Shown piece after piece: positions 33,450 to 41,179 of a DNA stretch of 64,000 nt (its first letter is position 1; each line of letters begins with the position of its first letter). The position numbers and the translations under genes are program-made. Location: contig NZ_CAJXYQ010000001.1 in assembly GCF_913063105.1 (NCBI RefSeq), positions 372,001 through 436,000 of the forward strand. The letters are read 5' to 3'. The notes beneath the pieces were generated by a model, which searched no databases, was not told the DNA's origin, and saw only the letters and a list, made by a program, of their open reading frames with translations. This stretch comes from an uncultured Draconibacterium sp. Lineage in GTDB: Bacteria > Bacteroidota > Bacteroidia > Bacteroidales > Prolixibacteraceae.

Positions 33450-34466
33450 TTACTGGTTTGCTGACTTTACGAGGTGAACAAGCGTTTTTACCCAGCTTTC
33501 ATGGGTGTTTAAACTTTCTACCAATTGCAGTTTTTCGCCACCTTTTTCTAGAAATTCCTCGGCATATTCATAAGCAATTTCAAGCGTTGTTTCCAGGCAA
33601 TCGGTTACAAACGAGGGAGCAACCACCAAAATACGTTTTTTGCCTTCTGAGAGCTTTTCGGCCAACAATTCATCGGTAAATGGTGTAAGCCAGTTTTTTG
33701 ACAGGCGCGACTGAAACCCCAGCGAATAATCAGTGGCTGCTAGTTGTAATTTGTTTGCAATTAAGCGGGTTGTTTCATATACTGTTGCCCGGTAACAAAA
33801 TGTTCCATGTGCCGGTAATGCTTTTGTGCACGAACAGTTTTCAACCCGAATACCCGGATGACATTTTTCCACCTGGCGGTTGGGTAATCCGTGGTACGAA
33901 AAAATAATATGATCGAATTGCTTCAGGTCGTGTTCCCGAATCCGCTCAACAAAAGCATCAATAAATTGTGGCTTGTTATAAAACTGGTCTACCTCAAATA
34001 TTCGGGCTTTTATTCCCAGCTTTTTTATTTCGTTTTTGGCAGCAACAAGCGCTGTTTCGGTGGTAGACATAGCATGTTGTGGAAACAACGGAAGCAAAAT
34101 AATTTTGCTAAACCCTTTGTTGTTAATTTGTTGAAGGGCAGCTTTATAGCCCGGAATTCCGTAGCGCATTCCCAGAAAAACTTCGTAATCGGTACCCAGT
34201 TCGTTTTGTAGTTTTTGGGTCAGTTCTTCAGAAATATATATCAGCGGCGAACCTTTTTTTGTCCATAAGCGCAGGTAAAGTTTGGTTGATTTTTTTACAC
34301 GAAACGGAATAATAATCAGGTTTACCAGAATTTTTCGTAGCAGCCACGGGATATCAATTACCCGTTTGTCGTTTAAAAATTGCGTAAGGTATTTTTTTAC
34401 GGCAGGAACAGTTGGCGAATCGGGGCTTCCAACGTTTATTAATAAAACAGCTGTTTTTTTATTCAT
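33450..34466 (-). CDS. hemH: Ferrochelatase
   Basis: 338 residues. Ferrochelatase inserts Fe2+ into protoporphyrin IX. The opening LLINVGSPDSPTVPAVKKYL, catalytic H192 in SYHGLP, the QSRLSKNWLTPF porphyrin loop and the acidic DCLETTLEIAYEYAEEF helix all fit the family. An insertion holds cysteines 202, 211, 213 and 224 (CSC plus flanking Cys), more than a standard bacterial HemH, and could bind a metal or cluster. The start overlaps the hemG stop by four bases. It completes the hemN-hemG-hemH set, which runs coproporphyrinogen III to heme. Confidence 0.94.
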   Translation of the reverse strand: MNKKTAVLLINVGSPDSPTVPAVKKYLTQFLNDKRVIDIPWLLRKILVNLIIIPFRVKKSTKLYLRLWTKKGSPLIYISEELTQKLQNELGTDYEVFLGMRYGIPGYKAALQQINNKGFSKIILLPLFPQHAMSTTETALVAAKNEIKKLGIKARIFEVDQFYNKPQFIDAFVERIREHDLKQFDHIIFSYHGLPNRQVEKCHPGIRVENCSCTKALPAHGTFCYRATVYETTRLIANKLQLAATDYSLGFQSRLSKNWLTPFTDELLAEKLSEGKKRILVVAPSFVTDCLETTLEIAYEYAEEFLEKGGEKLQLVESLNTHESWVKTLVHLVKSANQ

Positions 34467-35821
34467 GAGTAAGTGGTAAAAAAGTTGTTAGCAATAATTC
34501 TTCCTTGTTTAATTCTATCGGCCATTCCAATACCGTCGCGCATATTTCCGGCAAGCGTAAGTCCTTTAAATTCTGTCTCTAAATCAGAAATAGCCTGTAG
34601 TTTTTGTTCGCTTTCAAAACTGTACTGAGGTATGGCGTATTTGTACCTGAACAGTTCCAATAAATCTGGTTTAAACTGTTTAAGTCCCATCATTTCGCCA
34701 ACTTCTTTTTTTACAATTTGCTCAATTTCTTGCTTGCTGTACTCAAAAAATTCGGGCTTTTTTACTCCTCCCAGAAACACTGAAAGCAAAGCCCCGTTTT
34801 TTGGTGCCCTGTTTTTTAAAAACGAGCCGGGCAGTAAAATGCCCAGCACATCGCGGTTTTCAGCCGAAGGTACAAGCCCGCCAAACGATTGTATGGGTAT
34901 GCCTTCCCAGTTGTTAAAACCAAGAATCACCTGCGTAATTTTGGCGTAATTCATTTTTTCAATTGCTCCCAGTTTTGCTTTGGGTAAAAATGGAAATAAA
35001 CTGCGTAATGCATGCGATCCCACCGTAGAAATAACATGTGTAAATGATTCTGAATTAACGGAAAAATGAAATTCGTTGCTTTGTTTTACCTCCAGGTTTT
35101 TACATGCAAGCCTGATGTTTTCGCTACCAATATTTTTTACCAGGGCGTTTATTAAATTTTCCAGTCCGTTTTCAACCGAAAAAACCTGTCGGTTGGCTTT
35201 GGTTGGTTTGCCGTTTTTTCGCTCGCGATGTTTTTGTATACCTCCGCGTATAAAGCTGCCATAGTTTTGCTCAAGTGCATACAATTTAGGCAAAGCAAAG
35301 CGGGTAACCAGCTGCTCGGGGTCTCCGGCATATACCCCCGACAGGAAAGGGTCGACAGCATTTCGCAGAAATGTTTTACCCATTCGCCGGCGAACCATAT
35401 CGGCAACAGTCTCGTTCGGATTGTTTCCTTTTTTTCGCCAGGGTTCGCCCAGCATCCTTAATTTATCGTGCCAGCTAAATAGCGGTGTTGTTAGGCTTTT
35501 AAAGCCACCCATGTGCATTTCGTGCCATTTGTTGCCCAACCAAATCCAACGCGCTTTAGCAGCCTGGTTGGCGTATTCCAGGGTACAATCGGCAGCCAGG
35601 TCTTCAAACAGTTCGGCCGCCTCCTCCTGCGACATGGAGCCGGTATTGGGTCCCGATTCGTACACAAAACCATTTTTTTGGTGGGTTTTAATTACACCGC
35701 CGGCCCTGTTGTCTTTCTCGAAAACCTGCACCTGAAAACCAAATTTTTGAAGATAGTAAGCAGTGGTTAATCCGGTTAAACCTGCCCCAATAACAGCAAT
35801 ATTTAGTTCCTTTTTTTGCAT
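34463..35821 (-). CDS. hemG: Protoporphyrinogen oxidase
   Basis: 452 residues from the ATG at 35821; an upstream ATG at 35857 would overlap hemN by 32 bases and add unneeded residues. It oxidises protoporphyrinogen IX to protoporphyrin IX with FAD. The dinucleotide fold is AVIGAGLTGLTTAYYLQKFG. GPNTGSM, PFLSGVYAGDPEQL and the C-terminal GLTLAGNMRDGIGMADRIKQG match the oxygen-dependent flavin type (HemY/PPOX), not the small E. coli HemG. It is four bases after hemN and overlaps hemH by four, a tight operon. Confidence 0.92.
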   Translation of the reverse strand: MQKKELNIAVIGAGLTGLTTAYYLQKFGFQVQVFEKDNRAGGVIKTHQKNGFVYESGPNTGSMSQEEAAELFEDLAADCTLEYANQAAKARWIWLGNKWHEMHMGGFKSLTTPLFSWHDKLRMLGEPWRKKGNNPNETVADMVRRRMGKTFLRNAVDPFLSGVYAGDPEQLVTRFALPKLYALEQNYGSFIRGGIQKHRERKNGKPTKANRQVFSVENGLENLINALVKNIGSENIRLACKNLEVKQSNEFHFSVNSESFTHVISTVGSHALRSLFPFLPKAKLGAIEKMNYAKITQVILGFNNWEGIPIQSFGGLVPSAENRDVLGILLPGSFLKNRAPKNGALLSVFLGGVKKPEFFEYSKQEIEQIVKKEVGEMMGLKQFKPDLLELFRYKYAIPQYSFESEQKLQAISDLETEFKGLTLAGNMRDGIGMADRIKQGRIIANNFFTTYS

Positions 35822-35825
35822 GATT

Positions 35826-37202
35826 TTACAAGGCTTTAGAAAATTTCTGCGTAGCATTTCTCATATTCGGATCGAGGCTGGCAGCGATGTTCCGAACAAA
35901 GAACCTGCCTTTTTCGCTCACCGAAATGGATTCATTTGTAACGCTTAACAGTCCTTCGTTTACAAAATCCATGAGATGGGATTCGTTGTATGCAATACTT
36001 TGTTTGATGTGTTCAGTAGTTGTTTTTAGTACTTGTTCGGCTTCGTGCCACGAGAAGTAATAGTTACACATTACCTCGTTAATTACATGCCTGATAATTT
36101 TTTCGTCTGGATTAAGCCGATAACCCTTTTCAATGGTAAATTTTCCTTTGTTAATCTGGTCGACATACACGTTGGTATCTTTGGCATTTTGTGCATAGGC
36201 ACTTTCCAGCTGGCTAATTCCGGTTGCTCCAAAGGCATACACCTGGCCGGTGGTTTCGCGGGTACAATAGCCCTGAAAATTACGGTGTAAGGTTTTGTTT
36301 TTAAAGGCCAGGTTAAGTTCGTCATCGGGGCGGGCAAAATGGTCGAGACCAATGGCATCGTAACCATTTTCAGTCAGTAAACGATATCCAACCTCAAACA
36401 TGGCCAGCTTTTTTGTGGCCGATGGCAAACCCCGGGCATCCAATATTTTTTGTGCCTTTTTTACCCACGGAACATGGGCATACGAAAAAGTAACCAGGCG
36501 GTCGGGCGACAAGCTGATGGCCCTCTTAATGGTTTCTGCAAACGAGTCTTCATCCTGGAACGGAAGACCATAAATAAAATCGAAGTTTACACTGGTATTT
36601 TTGTGGCTGCGTATCAAGGCTACCAGTTCTTCTTCGGGAATAACCGAAGCATCGCGGTTTACATTGTATAAAACCTGCTGGTTAAAATCCTGAATACCCA
36701 GACTAAAGCGGTTGAATTTTAAGGCCACCAGCCGGTTGATGTAATCCTGGTTAAGCATGGCCGGGTGGCACTCCATGGCAATTTCCGGATTTGGAATATA
36801 TTCGAAAAGCTCGTGAATCAGGTTCATAATATCCTCAATCATTGCAATAGGCAAGGAGTTTGGCGTGCCACCTCCCCAGTGCACCTGCGAAACTTTTCGC
36901 TTTGAATCGAGCAAAGCCCGCACCATTCGAATTTCCTTTTTTAGCGCATCAACATAAACCTGCATTTTGTTTTTATCGCGCGTGAGGTGCGTGTTACAGC
37001 CACAAAAATGACAGATTTTCGGACAAAAAGGAATATGGATATAAATGGAAATATTTTGCGGATTTTCCCGGTTCGACTCCTCCAGCACTTTCACATATTC
37101 TTCGGGGCTAAAATCAGCTGAAAAAAAGTTGGCCGGAGGATAACTTGTATACCGCGGAACCGGGGTGTTGTATTTTTCTATCAGGTTTTGTGGAATATTC
37201 AT
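35826..37202 (-). CDS. hemN: Oxygen-independent coproporphyrinogen III oxidase
   Basis: 458 residues, a radical-SAM enzyme that decarboxylates coproporphyrinogen III to protoporphyrinogen IX without oxygen. The cluster motif is IPFCPKICHFCGCN: CxxxCxxC plus the extra cysteine that marks true HemN as opposed to HemW. GGGTPNSLP, MECHPAMLNQDYI, FSLGIQDFNQQV and FDFIYGLPFQDEDSF complete the SAM barrel. The C-terminal helical domain (residues about 365-458) carries the HemN LRQ-like region. It starts five bases after the permease stop, so the permease and the three heme genes share a transcript. Confidence 0.95.
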   Translation of the reverse strand: MNIPQNLIEKYNTPVPRYTSYPPANFFSADFSPEEYVKVLEESNRENPQNISIYIHIPFCPKICHFCGCNTHLTRDKNKMQVYVDALKKEIRMVRALLDSKRKVSQVHWGGGTPNSLPIAMIEDIMNLIHELFEYIPNPEIAMECHPAMLNQDYINRLVALKFNRFSLGIQDFNQQVLYNVNRDASVIPEEELVALIRSHKNTSVNFDFIYGLPFQDEDSFAETIKRAISLSPDRLVTFSYAHVPWVKKAQKILDARGLPSATKKLAMFEVGYRLLTENGYDAIGLDHFARPDDELNLAFKNKTLHRNFQGYCTRETTGQVYAFGATGISQLESAYAQNAKDTNVYVDQINKGKFTIEKGYRLNPDEKIIRHVINEVMCNYYFSWHEAEQVLKTTTEHIKQSIAYNESHLMDFVNEGLLSVTNESISVSEKGRFFVRNIAASLDPNMRNATQKFSKAL

Positions 37203-37207
37203 AGGTA

Positions 37208-38446
37208 CTAATTTACAGCAGCTTGTTCGTTTTCTGTTTCAAAGCGCAGATAAAATGATTTTTTAAAAATAAACGGCAGTAGGGCAAGAATAAGTATTCC
37301 CAATCCTATTTCGATGGCAAACAGTCCACGATAGGTAATGGAATCAGCTACTTTTCCGCTAAGTATTGCCACAATCAGGCTGCTTAGGTGGGTAAGTACA
37401 ATTTGTATGGTAAAGTCGGTTCCTTCGCGGCCTTTCCGAACCACCTGCATGCTCATGGTATACACAAATACCGACGACATGGCATAAGCGCCCCAAAGCA
37501 GGGCCACCCCAATGTATACGAGGTAAACGGCATGGTTGGTAAACGTTAAACCAAAAAAGTATGTGGCTACCAAAACATTTATTACTGGAAATATCCAAAC
37601 GGCTTTTAAAATACCCTTTTTGCGTAAAAACATTCCTGCAGGAATGGTCATTGCCACACCGCAGGCTGTACCGAAAATACCTGAAATGACACCAATTTCT
37701 TTGATGTCGTAGCCAAGGTCAACAAAGTACGGTTTAATCATGGTTAAAATACCAATTATTCCGGAGTAAAATAGGAATAGCAGCAACAGGTGGCCGCCAA
37801 TTTTTTTCTGCCTGAAAAAGTAAATAAATTCCAGTGGCGATACATTTTTTGACGAATGACCGGGCTCTTTGCCATTGCGGGCGTTGTACAAGGCCACCGG
37901 AATAAGCGCAAAAAGCACAAATAAACCCAGCGAGCGTAAAAGCCACAACCAGCCCCAGTAGTGGTAAATAATTAGCAAAACGCCGCTACCCATCATTGTT
38001 CCGATAAAACTACCGGCCGATTGCATGCTGTTGCCAAGGCTGCGTTCTTTTTTGTTTAGAATTAAAATGGCAAAAGCATCGGTGGCAATATCCTGTGTTG
38101 CCGAAGCCGTAAAAGCAATCACCATCAGAATAATTATGGTGGTAAAATCGGTTTGCAGGTTTAAATAGCCGATACACATAATTATCAGTGCATAAAACAC
38201 CTCTGACGAAATAATCCAACGCCGGTACTGCCTTGTGTTTTTGCTGGTACGATCGACCAACGGTGCCCACAATAGTTTTAAAATCCAGGGGAGTTTAATG
38301 AGCTGAATGTAACCAATCGATTCGAGCGAGTAGTTTTCCATACGCATGATTACCGGAATTACGGTAGAGAAAAAACTCATGGGAATAGATTGTGCCAGGT
38401 AAAGGCTCAGCAGCGTGTAATATTTTTTTATTTCCTGGTGTTTCAT
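37208..38446 (-). CDS. MFS permease of the AmpG / RhtX-FptX type
   Basis: 412 residues with 12 predicted membrane helices. The N-terminal YLAQSIPMSFFSTVIPVIMR, then LPWILKLLWAPLVDR and ASATQDIATDAFAILIL match the AmpG/acetyl-CoA transporter family and the related RhtX/FptX siderophore permeases of the inner membrane. The gene sits between a TonB-dependent receptor (upstream, after a terminator) and hemN (five bases downstream), which supports import of a TonB substrate such as a ferric siderophore or tetrapyrrole. Muropeptide import, the role of AmpG, is less likely in this setting. Substrate is inference. Confidence 0.85.
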   Translation of the reverse strand: MKHQEIKKYYTLLSLYLAQSIPMSFFSTVIPVIMRMENYSLESIGYIQLIKLPWILKLLWAPLVDRTSKNTRQYRRWIISSEVFYALIIMCIGYLNLQTDFTTIIILMVIAFTASATQDIATDAFAILILNKKERSLGNSMQSAGSFIGTMMGSGVLLIIYHYWGWLWLLRSLGLFVLFALIPVALYNARNGKEPGHSSKNVSPLEFIYFFRQKKIGGHLLLLFLFYSGIIGILTMIKPYFVDLGYDIKEIGVISGIFGTACGVAMTIPAGMFLRKKGILKAVWIFPVINVLVATYFFGLTFTNHAVYLVYIGVALLWGAYAMSSVFVYTMSMQVVRKGREGTDFTIQIVLTHLSSLIVAILSGKVADSITYRGLFAIEIGLGILILALLPFIFKKSFYLRFETENEQAAVN

Positions 38447-38459
38447 TTTTTAAGAAAGT

Positions 38460-38495
38460 AAAAAGCAGGATTCATAGTTACAAGTCCTGCTTTTT
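38460..38495 (-). terminator. Hairpin terminator between the receptor and permease genes
   Basis: AAAAAGCAGGA (38460-38470) and TCCTGCTTTTT (38485-38495) form a perfect 11-bp stem with A/T ends, able to stop transcription in both directions. It lies just after the receptor stop and may reduce, without ending, expression of the permease-hem genes. Confidence 0.8.
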
Positions 38496-38503
38496 GGTTT
38501 ATG

Positions 38504-40603
38504 TTACAAGGTAATTTTTAGGTTTACCCCCATCGTTGCCGGTCTTCCCTTTTGAGCGTAAGAGTTTTGCAACGATGAAATTTCAAAATAATACGAGTTG
38601 TACGAGGTATCAAAAATATTTTTGCCCCAAATATCGAACTGGAATTTACCCGATGTAAATGAAAGTTTGGCATCCATTAAACCGTAATAATCCTGGTATA
38701 CCGAGTTGTTTAAATCCCAGTAGTGTTTTCCAACACCCCGATACGAAAGATTGGCTACAATTTTATCCAGAAAGCTGTTTTTGAGCTCAACGGTTTTGTT
38801 CAAACTGGCATTTATTGTTGAGCGCGGAACGTAAGGAATAAAATTTTCGTTGTAGTTTGTTTCTTCGTCCACCACATAATCAGAAAAAGTAGCGTGTGTG
38901 TAACCGTATCCCAACGAAGCTTCCAGATTTTTTACCAAACGAGCCCTGGCAAATAATTCAACACCCTTGCTTACCGATTCGCCGGCGTTTGTTTTCATAT
39001 TTCCACGGCCTCCCGGCACAGGCACATCAATTTGTTGTTCCTGCCAATCGATGTAAAACAAGGCAGCATCAAAATACAGGCGGTGGTTTAAAGTAGAAGA
39101 TTTAAAGCCAAGTTCGTAGTTCCAGCTTTGCTCGGCATCATACGACCGGTTTTCTAACACTACTGCCGAGTTGGTATTGAAACCACCTGATTTATAGCCT
39201 TTTGATACGGTTGCATAGGTGTTTAATGATTTGTTGATTTCGTATTTCAATGCCAGTTTTGGTAATACTTCAGTAAATGTTTCGCTGTAATCTTCTTCCG
39301 AAACTGTGCTCATTGGCGATCCATTCACCGACATTAAAAACAGGTAATCCAGTTCGTCCTTTTCAACATCAAGCCTGATACCTGCTGTTAAGGTGAGGTT
39401 CTCAAACAGAAAATCGTTAAAGGTAGACTGGTGAAAAAGGGCATAGCCCGAAATGTCGAATTTACTGCGAATATCTTGTTTCATGTTGGCAGTAAAAATG
39501 TCGCCGGTTGTATGCTGATCCATGGTTTGGTAAAAACCATAAGCCCCAAATAACCAGTTGTATTTTTTTTCGCCAAGCGATTTAAATACCAGTTCCTGCG
39601 AAAGCATATTTTGAATGTCGCCTGTATTAAACAAGTAAATTTTTGCGGCAGTATAATCCTGGTCGGCAACCATTAAACCATCGTAGTACGAATAGCTTGT
39701 GGTTGACAGTATTTCATACTTCTCATTTCGGAATTTTGCCACTAATCCATTGGAAAACAAATCGCGTTCGTAACCATTCTCTTCGTTGATGCTAATATCG
39801 TTACTGGTGTTGGTTTCCTTATTGTAAACCGCATACGGAAAGCCAAACTGTTCGCTTTTTTCGTAGGATGTAATGTTTTCAAGGGTAAGTTTTTCGGTGG
39901 CTTGCCATACAAAACGAGCACGGCCACTTGCCGAGTACTGGTCGTCTGCCGGTTCGCCGTTATAGGCATTGGTAAAATAGCCGTCGTGTGCCATGTAATT
40001 CGCGCTTATTGAAAAACCAAGCTTGTTGTTGAGTTTGTTGTAGTGGTTTACATTTGCATTGTAGTAACCGTGGCTGCCGGCAGCAAGGTTAATGCTGGTT
40101 TCATCGGTGTATAAAGGCGATTTGCTGTACACGTTAATAATGCCCCCCATGGTATTTCTTCCGTAAAGCGTTCCTTGTGGGCCACGCAGTACTTCAATCC
40201 GGTCGATGTCGAAAAAGTCGAAACCAAAGGTTGTTTTTTCAAAAAAGGGAACATTGTCAACATAAAGTCCAACCGATGGTGTACCCAGACGCGAACCAAT
40301 GCCCCGGATAAAAACAGGTGATTGTAATTTTGACCCGTAATCCATCATAAAAAAGTTGGGCACACGCGACGAAATATCAGCAATACTGGTAATTTCATCG
40401 TTTTCAATCATTCTTGCTGATATCAGCGAAATAGAAGCCGGCACATCTTTTACTCTCGGAACTTCTTTAACAGATTTAACAGTAATCTCGTCGATTAGCA
40501 CATCGTTTGTTTGGGTGGTGTCGGTTATTACCCTGATATTCTGGGCGTTTGCGATGCCTGTGAAAAGGATTGGTAACACAAGCAGGTAAAAGAATCTCTT
40601 CAT
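38504..40603 (-). CDS. TonB-dependent outer-membrane receptor (iron-complex type)
   Basis: 699 residues: signal peptide (to about 20, TGIANA), plug domain (about 45-165: SISLISARMIENDEITSIAD, GIGSRLGTPSVGLYVDNVPF, IEVLRGPQGTLYGRNTMGG) and a 22-strand barrel ending in MGVNLKITL, the usual aromatic/hydrophobic last strand. A TonB box is plausible near residue 38 (IDEITVKS). The absence of a carboxypeptidase-like domain and SusD partner fits iron-complex, cobalamin or porphyrin receptors better than sugar receptors. It lies upstream of an RhtX-like permease and hemN-hemG-hemH. A 10-bp inverted repeat sits right before its start. Confidence 0.9.
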   Translation of the reverse strand: MKRFFYLLVLPILFTGIANAQNIRVITDTTQTNDVLIDEITVKSVKEVPRVKDVPASISLISARMIENDEITSIADISSRVPNFFMMDYGSKLQSPVFIRGIGSRLGTPSVGLYVDNVPFFEKTTFGFDFFDIDRIEVLRGPQGTLYGRNTMGGIINVYSKSPLYTDETSINLAAGSHGYYNANVNHYNKLNNKLGFSISANYMAHDGYFTNAYNGEPADDQYSASGRARFVWQATEKLTLENITSYEKSEQFGFPYAVYNKETNTSNDISINEENGYERDLFSNGLVAKFRNEKYEILSTTSYSYYDGLMVADQDYTAAKIYLFNTGDIQNMLSQELVFKSLGEKKYNWLFGAYGFYQTMDQHTTGDIFTANMKQDIRSKFDISGYALFHQSTFNDFLFENLTLTAGIRLDVEKDELDYLFLMSVNGSPMSTVSEEDYSETFTEVLPKLALKYEINKSLNTYATVSKGYKSGGFNTNSAVVLENRSYDAEQSWNYELGFKSSTLNHRLYFDAALFYIDWQEQQIDVPVPGGRGNMKTNAGESVSKGVELFARARLVKNLEASLGYGYTHATFSDYVVDEETNYNENFIPYVPRSTINASLNKTVELKNSFLDKIVANLSYRGVGKHYWDLNNSVYQDYYGLMDAKLSFTSGKFQFDIWGKNIFDTSYNSYYFEISSLQNSYAQKGRPATMGVNLKITL

Positions 40604-40626
40604 TTTTGTTTACAGTATGTAATGAT

Positions 40627-40658
40627 GTTAACAAAAGGCACACAGCAATTTTGTTAAC
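40627..40658. promoter_or_regulatory. Perfect inverted repeat in front of the TonB receptor (operator-like)
   Basis: GTTAACAAAA (40627-40636) and TTTTGTTAAC (40649-40658) form a perfect 10-bp dyad with 12 bases between, 24-55 bp upstream of the receptor ATG. No U-run follows on the minus strand, so it is not a terminator. It does not match a Fur box. Spacing and place suit a dimeric repressor. Confidence 0.6.
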
Positions 40659-40703
40659 GATATTTGAATTTGAACAGGTCTCCTCTCTACGATAGAGAAT
40701 GAG

Positions 40704-41057
40704 TTATGCTTTAGCAAATACTGAAGGGGAAGGAGGCGGCCTGCAAAACTGAGATTCAAGTGTAAATTCCTGGGCATAGTGATGGGGCGACTGATGGATT
40801 TTCCACTTTTGCTTAATGGTTAGATTGCTGAATTTTTTCAGATGCATCAAATCGATATCGGAAAAGCAGTAAAAAGCCGATGTAATAACACTATTGGCCT
40901 CAAACTGTTGAACATGGTATTCAATTTGAATTGATTTTTCGGATACCTGAAGTGTGCCTTCCTGTGTTCGTTCAATTCCAAAAAGCAAAAAATAGGCATA
41001 AAACGCAATAAAAGCCAGGTAGGGTAGGTGCGTTGTAAATATGCCGAATGTAAACAT
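40704..41057 (-). CDS. Small membrane-anchored protein upstream of the TonB receptor
   Basis: 117 residues. One hydrophobic N-terminal segment (about 1-26, THLPYLAFIAFYAYFLLFGI) is followed by a polar part with several histidines (LMHLKKF, HQSPHHYAQEF) and a C-terminal cysteine in SQFCRPPPSPSV. Small proteins ending in a Cys-Arg-Pro-Pro-Pro motif occur near metal or heme receptors in Bacteroidota, but no function is known. Same strand as the receptor, 100 bp before it; a good -7 element lies at 41084. The histidines could bind a metal, which is a guess. Confidence 0.65.
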   Translation of the reverse strand: MFTFGIFTTHLPYLAFIAFYAYFLLFGIERTQEGTLQVSEKSIQIEYHVQQFEANSVITSAFYCFSDIDLMHLKKFSNLTIKQKWKIHQSPHHYAQEFTLESQFCRPPPSPSVFAKA

Positions 41058-41083
41058 TTGTTTTAATTACTTTTTTACACCGG

Positions 41084-41091
41084 CAAAGATA
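41084..41091 (-). promoter_or_regulatory. Candidate -7 element for the small protein at 40704
   Basis: The minus strand reads TATCTTTG, an exact TAnnTTTG match, 26 bases upstream of the start at 41057. Confidence 0.5.
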
Positions 41092-41150
41092 TAAATATAT
41101 TTAAGGCCATGCCGCTCTGTTAATCTGTTTTAAAATATACCCGAAAAAAC

Positions 41151-41158
41151 TACATTTG
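41151..41158 (+). promoter_or_regulatory. Candidate -7 element for the amidohydrolase gene
   Basis: TACATTTG fits TAnnTTTG and lies 21 bases before the ATG at 41180. Confidence 0.5.
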
Positions 41159-41179
41159 TGATTAAGCAACATTTGAACT

